DNA of 64,000 bases from Trichostrongylus colubriformis. Taxonomy: Eukaryota > Nematoda > Chromadorea > Rhabditida > Trichostrongylidae. Made by a program: the position numbers and the translations under genes. The stretch is from NCBI GenBank assembly GCA_963978905.1, contig OZ022261.1:5643992-5707991 (forward strand), in the 5' to 3' direction. Of this stretch, positions 1 through 9,490 are shown piece by piece (the first letter of the stretch is position 1; each line of letters opens with the position of its first letter). The notes under the pieces are model-generated. The model did no database searches and had not been told where the DNA came from. It was given only the letters and a program-made list of their open reading frames with translations.

Positions 1-309
1 CCGCTCCTACTGCAGGACAACGCTCGGCCACATGTGGCAAACTCGACCTTGTTAAAATTACAGGATTTGGACTTGGAAACTCTCGTTCATCCTCCTTACT
101 CTCCCGACCTAGCACCTACAGATTACCATTTCTTTCAAGCTTTAGATCACTTCTTGCAGGGAAAATTATTCAATTCTTATGATGATGTAGAAAGTGCCTT
201 TCATGATTTTATTGCCTCTCGCTCCCCAGATTTCTATAGAGATGGAATTAATAAGTTACCTTTAAAATGGCAAAGATGTGTTGATAACTTAGGATCATAT
301 TTTGATTGA
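1..309 (+). CDS. mariner-family transposase, C-terminal part (5' end outside window)
   Basis: The frame is open from base 1 and ends at TGA 307-309, giving about 102 residues. It starts with LLLQDNARPH, which holds the second catalytic Asp of mariner transposases, and continues to PPYSPDLAPTDYHFF. The Asp of APTD lies 34 residues after the Asp of QDNARPH, the DD34D spacing typical of mariner. The C-terminal Trp/Asp-rich tail is also in place. The enzyme would cut and paste its own element at TA sites. The N-terminal helix-turn-helix half and 5' terminal repeat lie outside the window, so whether the whole gene is intact cannot be judged. The visible part has no frame break. Sequence up to about 390 is probably the element's 3' untranslated end. 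Confidence 0.85.
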   Translation, partial: PLLLQDNARPHVANSTLLKLQDLDLETLVHPPYSPDLAPTDYHFFQALDHFLQGKLFNSYDDVESAFHDFIASRSPDFYRDGINKLPLKWQRCVDNLGSYFD

Positions 310-818
310 TTGTAATTTGCGTTGTATGAGATATGATAAACTGAAGTTGACTCTCAAAAACGGACATTTCATACTGAACGACCGACTCGTTTGTTAGATT
401 GTCCAGTTAGCCATCAGCTATTTTAGGTGCTACCATGGTCACTGCTTCTCTCGACATTGTCGTCCGTCGTTTCACTTCTATGGCGAATTACCATGCTTTA
501 CTTTTCCTACAGGTTTTACTACTTTTTGTACCATAATCTAATTTTCTCTTACATATTGGCTTTTTCCTTCAAAATCATGAGTAATAGGTAACCATAAACA
601 CGGCTGCTGATCAACACCATGCTAATGACCTCACCCCATTTACCCATGCAGGGCGTGTTCCAGAATGAGCCTATTTCGCGTCGCGAAGTCTCAACGGTGC
701 TGCCCGGGCCCTAGATCCAGTTTCTCTCACAGTCAAGCTAATTACATGACATTACCGGAAATTGTGCCATCAGGGAACTGACTTGGCTCATTTTATGTAA
801 GCAGGTCTGTTGCATCAG
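310..818. other. non-coding stretch after the mariner element
   Basis: I see no convincing exon here. The first 80 bases are probably the mariner 3' end. The rest looks like intron or intergenic sequence upstream of the exon at 819. Confidence 0.4.
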
Positions 819-2079
819 TGTACTCTATTAAGGAGGATGATCTGTCCCTTGAAACCAAAGCCAAACGTCAACGTCACGCGATATCCGACACCCATGGAGC
901 ACTTACGATGGGCTATTGACTATCGGTAAGTTCCTGTGAAGTTTTCTTAGACCACGTTCATACTCTGCGGTTCTGTCTGGGCGTGGCTGCGTCTCGCTGC
1001 GTCTCCGCCCATGCTACCCTGCCTCGTTGTCTGCATCGTCTCTGCACCTCCCCGTGCCACTCTACCTCGCTGCCCGTGAAGGCAGCCGCCCCCTACTGGC
1101 GCCGAGCATGAACGCGGTCATAGCCTGTCTTCCTGCATTCCTCTCTAACTCTTGTCGCTGCATCAGTTTAGTCTTTCAGCAAATCTTATCCGAGAAAATG
1201 GCTTCCTACATTATCAACATCATTGAAAATAATTGTAGCACCCTCCTCATGTAGGTAAAGGAACATATCGTTATAATCAGATTAGCCGACTCACTTTCAT
1301 GAGGCAGTGAATTTAGGAAAAATTTCACCTCATTTCGCGCCATGGCCTTGTTACATACACTACCCACTTGAGCTTCTTATTGCTCAGCGGAACTAAAAGT
1401 GCATGGGTTCGAGCGGGTAGCGCCGTGATGGCCAATCACGGCGGCGTAAAAAGGGCCCAAACTGGGGAATCACCCACTGGTCTGCCAAAAATTAAGGTGA
1501 CTATCATGATTATCGCGATTTCAGCCTACAGTGAAAATGAACAGGTGCTACTTGGGAGGGAAACAGCTCACATCAAGCGTTTCATGCAGTTGTAGTAGAT
1601 AGTTGATGCAAGCTTACCCCTCTGGTGAAAATGATGCTCAGTGTTGAGGTTCTTAAATCCAGTTCGGGCTGTGACGCTGACTTGTTATTTTTTTCATTAC
1701 CAGTTAACTCTTTCCTGTGAGAAAACCTACATACTCTTAATGCCTCTAAGAAAAAGTGATTAATGTGTTCAGGAACCGTGTGCGTTTGGAGGAATACGAT
1801 GAATTCTGGCCAGTACGTTGGGCTAGAAGCCGTGTTTATGGCAAGCCAGAAAATGCGATTCGATCAACACTCCCCGTAAGCTACAAGAGTTTTTTCTCGA
1901 TTGAGTGATTGTCTTTCGAGGCAACACTTCACGTGCATTTGCTGCCGGAATCCATATAATTCTTACTATTTTTTCATTGTTCCACCGGAATTTAGTTTCA
2001 GGGACCGGATACGAGCGAGGAATTCTATGAACAGTGGAAACCACCACCATTACTCACTACATTACCGGTGTGCGGACCA
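819..2079 (+). CDS. three predicted exons of an unrecognised gene
   Basis: Three blocks join with matching phase. Exon A 819-925 follows TGCATCAG and ends before GTAAGTT (phase 2). Exon B 1773-1875 follows TGTTCAG and ends before GTAAGC (phase 0). Exon C 2002-2079 follows TTTCAG and ends before GTAAGT (phase 0). The joined product is about 96 residues. It includes YPTPMEHLRWAIDYR from exon A, NRVRLEEYDEFWPVRWARS from exon B and EEFYEQWKPPPLLTTLPVCG from exon C. It is rich in Arg, Trp and Pro, with no signal peptide or membrane segment. Start and end are not visible. The phase after exon C also fits the prominin-like exon at 3839, so they may be one gene, but this part does not resemble a prominin ectodomain to me. 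Intron 926-1772 contains repeat debris. Function unknown. Confidence 0.55.
980..1110. repeat. dispersed short repeat, copy 1
   Basis: The stretch with CCTGCCTCGTTG and the following 100 bases closely resembles 38560-38690 and 51370-51500 inside the two unit AB copies. Here it sits in the intron between exons A and B. It is probably a small mobile-element remnant. Confidence 0.5.
1270..1520. mobile_element. remnant of the AATCAGATTRG inverted-repeat element
   Basis: It shares the end motif (ATAATCAGATTAG) and the interior (CTACCCACTTGAGC, GGGTTCGAGCGGGTAGCGCC) with the fuller palindromic element at 2551-2877. It lies in the 847-nt intron 926-1772. The right end is poorly preserved. Confidence 0.45.
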
Positions 2080-2469
2080 GTAAGTCATGAGAGTGATCAT
2101 TTATGGCTCAGCGAGAATTTGTAGTGTTATGTGTGCAGAACTCACGAGTGTTTGGTTACAATTATGAATAATTTCGGAGAGAGATCAAATACGAATACAC
2201 CTCATGTACGCCTGAAGAGGTTCATTGTGTTGTAGTAGAAAGTATCAAGGTGTTTCAAAAGTTTCGATTCTTTCAAGGAGTAATACAAAAAAAGTCAACA
2301 GTTTCAATCAGTGATATGCATGACTATCGGCCACTTTTCGTTAATGCTCTGAAGAGGCATGAGGTGAAGTGTCCTGACATGACATTTTCTTTAATGTACG
2401 GCTGCTACCAGGATCAAGCCTGAAGTCAAGGAGAATTTTTGAAATATCACTCCTCGATGCCGCACGCTA

Positions 2470-2550
2470 CCTCCCCTGAAAAAGTCGTCAGTCGACAATC
2501 ATAGCATTGCTACTTAGTGCAAGGCGTAATTCTCGACTGACGATTTTTCA
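2470..2550. repeat. stem-loop next to an inverted-repeat element
   Basis: GAAAAAGTCGTCAGTCGA (about 2477) is mirrored by TCGACTGACGATTTTTC (about 2534) with one base missing and a loop of about 40 nt. It directly abuts the element starting at 2551. Confidence 0.55.
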
Positions 2551-2877
2551 AAGGCCCATTTCACGATAATCAGATGGGTCGACTTACTTTCTCGGAACAT
2601 TGGATCCTTGGGTAACTAGTCAGGCTGCACCTTTTTCGCGTCGCTACGGTGCGCTATCACGACGCTACACCCACTGGAACCCACTCCACACCACCCACTT
2701 GAGCTCCCTCGGTCAACTGAGCATAATGGGCGGCGTCGGAGTGGGTTCGTACAGGGGTAGCGCCGTAATAGCGCGCCGTGGTGACGCGGAAAAGGTGCAG
2801 CCTGATTAGTTGCCAAAGGATCTACTGTTCCAAGAAAATAAATCGACCAATGTGATTATAGCAAAGTGAGCCTTCAA
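2551..2877. mobile_element. palindromic MITE-like element (AATCAGATTRG family)
   Basis: The left end, AAGGCCCATTTCACGATAAT then CAGATGGGTCGAC, is the imperfect reverse complement of the right end, GTCGA(C)CAATGTGATTATAG then CAAAGTGAGCCTT. The inverted repeat continues inward through GTCAGGCTGCACCTTTTTCG, so nearly the whole 325 bp folds back on itself. It has no coding capacity: the frames open on both strands are by-products of the palindrome. Relatives are at 1270, 8566, 44693 and 47290. Confidence 0.7.
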
Positions 2878-3819
2878 GGGATCGGCTCACCAGTCTAAAA
2901 TGAGTGGTTGTTGGTGGTCGGGTAAGTGGACTGAAATTTCAAATGATGACAACTCTCCATTCTTAAATCCATAATACGACCCCGTCGGGCCTTTTCGATC
3001 CATTCTTGACCCTAGCAGCTGCTGGACAAAGCACTGAGACATATAGATTTCGACGTGCCTCTTATTATAGCGTTTTTGAGCAGAGAGTTTTCTCCAAGTA
3101 AATCAGAAACAATGAAAATGCGGCAGCACTGGAGTCGTCCTTAAAAATGAATGAGACTGGATTTTGTTATCCAAGTGTTGAAGATTTAGGGGATCTGTGT
3201 GGCTGAGTACGGACAAGTGGTGCTGAGTGATCTTCATTGTGACAAGTGAAAATTTTCGCTGTGACTAGTTGATATATCTACCAGAAGGACCGATCTCGCA
3301 ATATGCCATAACGTAGAACGCGGGTGTGTAACCTTATGTCGAATTTTCGCGTGACCGCGCGCGACAAGCGATACGGCGACTTTCTTCGCAAGTGATTGCG
3401 TATACTGCGTACACTACCTTCGAAGTTTTAGCCTAAATTGATTACTTCTCGATCAGGATTGTTATCATCTAATGTTAATGTTCCTTTAACTTTTTTTTGC
3501 TATTTTGTCATGCCAAGCTACCAAAGTTATTGTTCTCAGAAAATAATGAGGTAAGCAGCTATTTTATAAAGGACCTCCATGTTGCCAGCCCCTTGCGTAC
3601 TGAGTGGAATTCCAACCGACCGCGCCAGGCCGTGCTGCTGGCGACGCCGCAAAGCGAAAATTCGACATAGGGCTACATACCCCGTAGAACGCATACTACA
3701 GTAAATAGCGGAAGTGGCCATTGACCACTTACACTACCATTAGATAATAATAGAGAGAACAAAGGAACAGATGTACAATAGATTGATCACTTTTCCTGAA
3801 AGCCTACTTTTCATTTCAG
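2878..3819. other. intergenic or intronic stretch with one inverted-repeat element
   Basis: Two arms containing TATGTCGAATTTTCGC face each other at about 3313-3350 and 3655-3695, outlining a roughly 400-bp MITE-like element. I see no convincing exon in this stretch. Confidence 0.45.
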
Positions 3820-3838
3820 CTGCGGCATAGTGTTTCAG

Positions 3839-4241
3839 ATACTGGTTCGCTTTCAACGGGGCGTGAAATTCTTCATCTGCCTGTTACTATCAATTATAAG
3901 CTATGTTATTTTTTTCTGTATGTGTTGTATTCCATGCTGTTATCATTACACATGTCGCCAGCACAGCTTCTATCACCGTCACAAGTGCTCTCGTACATTT
4001 ATAAGGTGAGCTCCATACAAACATTTATTTTCTCACATTATCACATGACTTCAATTGCTTTGTTCGAATTTTCTACGCAAGATTTAGAGGTTGTAAATTT
4101 GACAGGTGCTGTTCGAACGTCTTTCATTACACCGTGATGGTGATGTCATTACTGGGTGCTATATTACTCATTGCCTTGAATTTGATGCTTCTTTCTTCTG
4201 TTCACATACTTGGCTCAAACAGCATTCCACCGGAGATCGAT
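3839..4241 (+). CDS. prominin-like membrane protein, two exons (partial)
   Basis: Exon 3839-4005 (acceptor GTGTTTCAG; an alternative acceptor would start it at 3820) ends in phase 2 before GTGAGC. Exon 4106 to about 4241 follows TTTGACAG and completes the split Arg codon. The product reads LVRF, a hydrophobic segment (FFICLLLSIISYVIFF), a Cys-rich loop (CMCCIPCCYHYTC), basic residues, a second hydrophobic segment (VMVMSLLGAILLIALNLMLL) and then an extracellular-looking stretch. Membrane segment, CxCC-type cytosolic loop, then membrane segment is the layout of the first two helices of prominins, pentaspan glycoproteins of plasma-membrane protrusions. The remaining three segments and large ectodomains are not found nearby. 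Exons 819-2079 upstream are phase-compatible. Tweety-type channels are an alternative. The 3' boundary (GATCGG|GTACGC) is weak. Confidence 0.5.
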
Positions 4242-4576
4242 CGGGTACGCTCCACGGAAGTTTCGTTTTTGGGGCCAGTATACTATGAAAAAACACTAAG
4301 AACACCCATTAACTGAAACCCGTCCTGATCAAGCCTAGGGTAGAACCAGCCACTGCCCGTGCAGACAGTAGCATATAACGACAGGTTGTCCCATCGTCTT
4401 TGGAACTCGGCTTGACGTGAAGAGTCACAAGAGCAGGGCAATGGGATGAAGGAAAATAGCCGCTACAGTACGTCCCCCCTCTCTACAGGGATGAAATAGG
4501 AAGTCCTTTTTTGACCTCTACAATACCACCGAGTGCTGTCGCATTGTACAGATGCGATGTGTTTTATTGCCATATA

Positions 4577-5265
4577 TTAGGTCTATGCAGAATAAATGGC
4601 CAAAACGGACTACTTTTTTCAAAATGCCATAACTTCGCTCAGACACAAATTTATTTGTCGAAATAAAAACCATTCGAATCTACACAACCTTGTCAACGAT
4701 CTGGTAAAGAAAATATGCCATCATGATCAAATTCAGGATTGCGAAAATTAATGAAGTCAACGATGGCATTTTCAACATGCATCGTTTCGGCGAACTCCTT
4801 CTGACCCAGGTTTGCATCGAGAACCGGGAAAAAGTGGTAATTCGTCAGAGATAGGTCTGAGGAATAAGGGGGGGGGGGTGCGGGAGAGTCTCGATCAGTT
4901 TCTGCCGGGTGACTTGCGAACTGTGGGGTTTTGCGTTGTTTTGCGCACCCAGTAAAAAAATGATGCAGTTAGGCATCGAGCCTCTCCCTCACCCCCCTTA
5001 TTCCCCAGACCTATCCCTGACGGATTACCACTTTTTCCGGGTTCCCGATGCAAACCTGCGGCAGAAAAATTATGCACGGTAAAAATGCCATTCTTGACTT
5101 TATTGATTCTCGCAATCCAGAATTTGATCGTGATGGTATATTTTCCTTACCAGATCGTTGGCAAAATTCTGTAGATTCGAATAGTTTTTATTTCGACAAA
5201 TAAAGTTGTGTCTGAGCGATGTTATGGCCAATTACGTTTCGGCCATTTATTCTGCATACACCTAA
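4577..5265. mobile_element. foldback mariner derivative, copy 1
   Basis: It is bounded by TA (4575-4576 and 5266-5267) with terminal repeats TTAGGTCTATGCAGAATAAA and TTTATTCTGCATACACCTAA. Both arms carry the 3' part of a mariner transposase and point inward from opposite ends. The left arm on the minus strand includes NYHFFPVLDANL, ENAIVDFINFRNPEF and SLPDRWQ. The right arm on the plus strand includes YSPDLSLTDYHFFRV, KNAILDFIDSRNPEF and SLPDRWQNSVDSN. The arms are clearly diverged from each other and meet at about 4945. No helix-turn-helix region or full catalytic triad is present, so it is non-autonomous. An 11-G run lies near the centre. Confidence 0.85.
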
Positions 5266-5732
5266 TATTTTTACACGGGCAAAAAGATATTTATTTAACA
5301 TTTCCTACCGGTTCGCTGAAAATGCTTCTCATCCGCTCTCCTGTTAGATCAAACAGGACACCCCCCCCCTCCCCCCCTCTGTCGAGGACCCCTCGACTCC
5401 CGGTGTACTCTGTGACGAGAATTGGTATTGGTAAAGTGGTTTGCCTGAGGAGAGTTAAAGAGTTTGTTCACCCCTGAGCATGCTAGGAGACGAGTCTGTT
5501 CAACCCTGAGCATGGTAGGAGCAGGCTAGACATAAAATAATCTATGCAGGAAGTACCCAACGACGTTGTTCAGCAAATACAACTCATTAGCTATAGAATT
5601 TGGGTTCCTAGAACACTATTCCCTATATGATATGACCCATTACCTATTTCTGGTCCACTCCGCACAATCTAATCACCGACCGCGGTGACCATGACAGTGG
5701 AAAACTTGCAATTGCTTTTATATGCTCGATGT
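5266..5732. other. no gene recognised
   Basis: The stretch contains C-rich runs near 5360-5380 and a short direct repeat (TGAGCATG.TAGGA at about 5476 and 5508). No exon with good splice signals was seen. Confidence 0.4.
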
Positions 5733-6050
5733 CCTATAAAGGAATAGTGCACGGGAAATGAGTTTCTTTGTTTCCCACATATTCGTGTTGTATTTACTCA
5801 ATAAGGGCCGCACGCAAATTTTCACGCGATAGTACGAGAATCCAGCTGAGATAGAACCCATTAGAGTGGCGGACGACGGGGCAGGGCGTCCGAGTGAGTC
5901 TCTCCTGCCCCGTCTTCTCTTACATTGACAAGCTTTATCTCAGCCGCAGTCTCATTTTTTAGCGTGAAACTTTGTAAGCGGGCCTTAGTAGGCAAATACA
6001 ATCTACATATAGGCAACAGAGAAACTCATTTTTTTCGTGTACGATATCCT
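5733..6050. mobile_element. palindromic inverted-repeat element
   Basis: The left half (AAATGAGTTTCTTTGTT, ATTTACTCAATAAGGGCCGC, TTTTCACGCGATA) is mirrored by the right half (GCGGGCCTTAGTAGGCAAAT, GAGAAACTCATTTTTTTCG). The outer boundary is approximate and no target duplication is clear. Partial relatives lie at about 7170-7330 and 60420-60510, the latter just upstream of the dihydropyrimidine dehydrogenase exons. Confidence 0.6.
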
Positions 6051-6244
6051 ACATCCGACCTGGTCGAAGCTATCCTGCTCCTCTGACATCTTCTACATGC
6101 GCTAGTTCGGCGTTAGCACACCGCAGAATGAAAGTAGGAGGCGCTTTCATAGTCTTAGATTGCTAGGGCCATACCATCGAGCTGATCATCTCCATGAGTA
6201 GTAGTTTTTCCTATCGACTCTCTTATCACAAGCACATCTTTGCG

Positions 6245-6320
6245 GACGGAAAGACAGACAGACATACCGACCGACAACCGGACAAACAGACACACAATGT
6301 TAGTGGTTTATGTAATAAAA
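6245..6320. repeat. GACAGACA-type simple tract
   Basis: A short run of GGA/GACAGACA/ACCGACC units is followed by TTAGTGGTTTATGTAATAA. A similar tail (ACACACAGACAAACGGACAT then CTCGTGGTTTCTATATAA) ends the element at 16728-16945, so this is probably the end of a related mobile element. A possible small exon at 6377-6429 (after CTGCAG, before GTGAGT, reading LPSPVFPFPPLDVKVN) is too short to assign. Confidence 0.35.
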
Positions 6321-6956
6321 GGAATATTCAGGTTTGCATTACATTGTTGCCTACGTCTCGCTCTATTCATGCTGCAGTGTTACCGTCACCGGTGTTTCCC
6401 TTCCCTCCCCTTGATGTAAAAGTGAATGCGTGAGTACAGTTTTTATAATCGCAGCTGAAAGTCATGCTCTGAAAGTGCGTTTCTGTCAGGCACTTTCATT
6501 CTGTAAAGAATCTCCTCGACGTTGAGGTTGTTATTCAAACTTCTTACGCATTTAAGCGCTTTCCTGTCGACTGATGAGCAGGCGTCTACCGTATGTAAGC
6601 CATTGTGGGAGGATGGTGGGCTCGGACTTGGTCTTCGTCGAAAGGAAGCTGGACCCTGGCAAAGTAGACGACAATTTGACGGCCGACTGATTGTTCGTTG
6701 TCACTTTACTACTCTTCTTTTTTTACTTTTATGAATGACATTTTTATGTAGAGTCACTATAGGTGCGTATGGGATTTTCTTGAGATTAGAAGAAAGCTTT
6801 TTTAAAAGAGAAAACTGCGCAAATCCACACTTCTTAGCAACTCAGCTGGAAACACTGCGAATTTCATTCCCGTTTCCTATGATCTCCTATCTTTACACTT
6901 TGAAAAAAATTTATCAGCTGAATACCTCATCCTTCACCATTAAAAGCACATACCGC

Positions 6957-7114
6957 GCTCGCTGATGGGTGGAGTGACAGTTGACTCTCCATTGGTTGTC
7001 GGCGGCTGGGAGGCGGTCTCTCCATGCCCTATTGCCTGCAGTGGGGCGTGGTCGATCCGCCCTAGCGCCCAACAACCAATGGCGGGTCAACTGTTATACA
7101 CCCATCAGCGAGCC
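6957..7114. mobile_element. short MITE with terminal inverted repeats
   Basis: GCTCGCTGATGGGTG at the left end is the exact reverse complement of CACCCATCAGCGAGC at the right end. The similarity continues inward (ACAGTTGACTC..CCATTGGTTGT against ACAACCAATGGCGGGTCAAC). It is 158 bp and non-coding. Confidence 0.75.
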
Positions 7115-7441
7115 CGGAATGTGCCTTTAGAGCGAATTCTAGAGTGTAGAATAGAGTTAAAGGAATCGTCCACATAAATTTAAGTTCTTATGTTACCCAT
7201 ATATTTATGCAACATTTGCTTATTAAGAGCCGCCTGTAAAGTTTCACGGCCATATACGAGAATCCATTTGGGACAGAGCTCTCCAACCTGATGGACGACG
7301 GGGTGGGGTGTCTGAATGGGTTTGAGCTCTAGGGGCTGGGGAGCAAAGAGGCGACACTCACATGAGCACTGACGCAGAGGAGAAGCAAATCAACATAAGG
7401 CGCGAAAATGTGAGCTGCGCTCCGGCCACTGACCACTGTTA

Positions 7442-7957
7442 TTAGGTTGGACGGGAAGTTCTGGGACACCTTGTGAGAAAAACCTTGGTCTTGGTCCATT
7501 TTTCCGGTAAGTTTTGGCGCTCCGGTGTCCAATTGCCTGCAGTAGAGATCGGCAGTGGCTGTCGTGTTGGATGGTAACAGTTTCCTATTTTTTTGAAAAT
7601 TTTCAAAAAAAAAAGTTTTTTTCTCAATGCAATTTTTTGAATATTTTCCTGTTCCAATTTGAGCCGATCGAGCCATCGGGCTGCCGCCATATGAGAGACA
7701 GTACCTGGGTCCATCGACTGGTTAATTTTGTTAGTGGCCTCGCATGCTGAGGAACCGAGGCGGTGTTCGTGAATTTCGCACCTTTCGCGAAATTGCCGTA
7801 AATTCACTGCTAGTTGAAGCCGTAGAGAATATGAATGTGCTATTCAGAAGCCCTTTTCAGACGCTTCATATACCCCCCACTACCAAATGCTCCCGAAGCT
7901 TTACAGGTTTCTACAGGAAAAAACAAAAAGTGTCCCAGAACTTCCCGTCCAACCTAA
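7442..7957 (-). mobile_element. internally deleted mariner element keeping the N-terminal DNA-binding region
   Basis: Terminal repeats TTAGGTTGGACGGGAAGTTC and its reverse complement are perfect over at least 28 bp and sit between TA dinucleotides (7440-7441 and 7958-7959), the mariner target duplication. On the minus strand, 7807-7650 reads NLRQFRERCEIHEHRLG then SACEATNKINQ then GTVSHMAAARWLDRLK. This resembles the paired helix-turn-helix start of a mariner transposase. Reading then runs into A/T-rich sequence and the right terminal repeat, so the catalytic DD34D domain is missing. At 516 bp, with two intact ends, it could be moved in trans. Whether it derives from the hookworm bandit-type mariner cannot be settled here. 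Confidence 0.8.
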
Positions 7958-8288
7958 TAGAATGTTGTGGCGGGAGTTCGAATGGGTCGCTCTTCTACCA
8001 GTTTTTCGATTTCTTCTTTGGGATTAAGGATAATTCTCGTTTTTCTCGTCTTTCACTTCATGTACTGCATCTCGTGGAGTGATTTTAAAAAGAATTAAAA
8101 CCTCCAAATTTTCGTGAGCGATTACTCCAAGCAACACGATAGATGTCAGGCGAAGGGATCACTGCATAAATTTTTGCCCTTCGACAGCTCTCCTCCCTTT
8201 TTCCGATGTGCCCCCTTACCTTGGATGTGCTTCATTTCACTGTGATGTCTATTTCCACGTACTTGTTTCCCACGCTAAATGTTTGCAG

Positions 8289-8480
8289 TCCCACACAATG
8301 CAGCCTGCGAATACAGCGCTTTGCCGTGCTGCAAATGGGTTTTTTATTCGGTTTGGTGGCAAGTCAGGAATGGTGAAAAATGGCCGGACAGGCGAATGGA
8401 GAATAGTAATAGATCTGGATGAAAGACTGTACTTTACCGGAGAATCACTTTCCGAGATTCTGAGAATGAAATGGGAATAA
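8289..8480 (+). CDS. predicted last exon of an unrecognised gene
   Basis: The exon follows the acceptor TGTTTGCAG and stays open for 63 codons to TAA. It contains FFIRFGGKSGMVKNGRTGEW and RIVIDLDERLYFTGESLSE, a soluble, charged and ordered-looking sequence unlike the low-complexity frames around it. AATAAA overlaps the stop codon (GGAATAAAAATT) and could serve as the poly(A) signal. The upstream exons are not identified. It may belong to the plus-strand gene with exons at 819-4241, but no phase link can be shown. The gene converges on the minus-strand gene at 8905. Function unknown. Confidence 0.45.
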   Translation, partial: SHTMQPANTALCRAANGFFIRFGGKSGMVKNGRTGEWRIVIDLDERLYFTGESLSEILRMKWE

Positions 8481-8565
8481 AAATTAAGGCGCACGTTTTT
8501 GAGAATTTGGTGCATCATACAGTTCATTTTTGCACTCATCACCACTATACTACAGCTATAAGGAA

Positions 8566-8802
8566 GCCTTTCAGGGCACACCTTGCGAAAATCAGATTGG
8601 TAAAGTTATCTTCATGAGGCGGTACATCGTGAGTAACAGCTGAAAAATGAGGAACTGAAGTTGGTGTGGCTAGCCTGGGTTCGAGGGGGTGCAGCGCCAT
8701 GATGGCCCACAAAAAAGGTGCAACCTGAGCAGTTATCTGAAGATTTACTGCCCAGAAGGTATACTCGCCAATCTGATTACTAGAAGGTGTGCCTTTGAAG
8801 GC
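8566..8802. mobile_element. MITE-like element of the AATCAGATTRG family
   Basis: The left end (GCCTTTCAGGGCACACCTTG then AATCAGATTGG) is mirrored by the right end (CCAATCTGATTACTAGAAGG then TGTGCCTTTGAAGGC). It is 237 bp, non-coding and lies between two convergent gene ends. Confidence 0.65.
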
Positions 8803-8904
8803 TTCACGTGCATCTGAAGTTTTCAGGCTGTCGCTACACAAGTAATACTGAACAATACCATCCCTGAGGATGCTCATCTAGAATTACGCTTCGACTATGC
8901 CCTT

Positions 8905-9490
8905 CTACTTGAGCATGGACGTGGTCACGATAGAATGTTCGGCTGTGCACGGGCCGAACAGAGCGGATGGTGAGTTGCCATTCCTGTCAGGTATTTCGGC
9001 GCTGTGACTACTGATAATAATACTTACAAGTTAGCACTTTCAATGAAGCAAATCTCAGGCAATTCATCGCCTACTTGCACCATACCCCCTGGCCATATTT
9101 CCTCGGTTGTCGACAAAACTGGCGGTTTACTGAAACGCATCTGATCGAATGCCATGATGTCAACAATTTGAATATACGACGGAGGCACAACGGAAAACGT
9201 GGACGCCGAAGAAAGCACTACAAAAAATCAACTTTCTTTCACTAGTCACGGGTAGCGATTGTAAATAAATTGCGTTTGAAAATCTTTTTCACCATCGGGG
9301 GTACTTTCAAAAAAGCGAAAGAAACCGGAGCGAAGACCGAGATAAACGTAACGATGAGCAACCTCCATAGTCGTGAAGAGCTAAAAGTTAGACTTACAGG
9401 TGATGTCTGTACAAGCCAAAGTAGTGTTGAGAGAAATTTCCCGTTTCTCTATACAACTCCTTCTCTGTTCATTTTTAATAACTTTCGATA
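8905..9490 (-). CDS. 3' end of an unrecognised gene, three phase-matched exons
   Basis: On the minus strand, exon 1 (about 9490-9398) ends with one codon base before GTAAGT. Exon 2 (9217-9028) starts after TTTTTTGTAG, supplies the other two bases and ends with two bases before GTAAGT. Exon 3 (8983-8905) starts after CTGACAG, completes that codon and ends at TAG 8907-8905. Introns are 180 and 44 nt. The product includes RRSCIEKREISLNTTLACTD, then SYIQIVDIMAFDQMRF, STTEEIWPGGMVQVGDELPE and ICFIESANL, and ends NGNSPSALFGPCTAEHSIVT then TSMLK. No membrane segment or known motif is recognised. No ATG start is visible, so the 5' end probably lies further upstream. Two matching split codons make chance unlikely. 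Confidence 0.55.

Noticed and set aside
2600..2816. Opposed 66-69 codon frames in the palindromic element
   Set aside because: The two proteins resemble each other only because the DNA is a palindrome.
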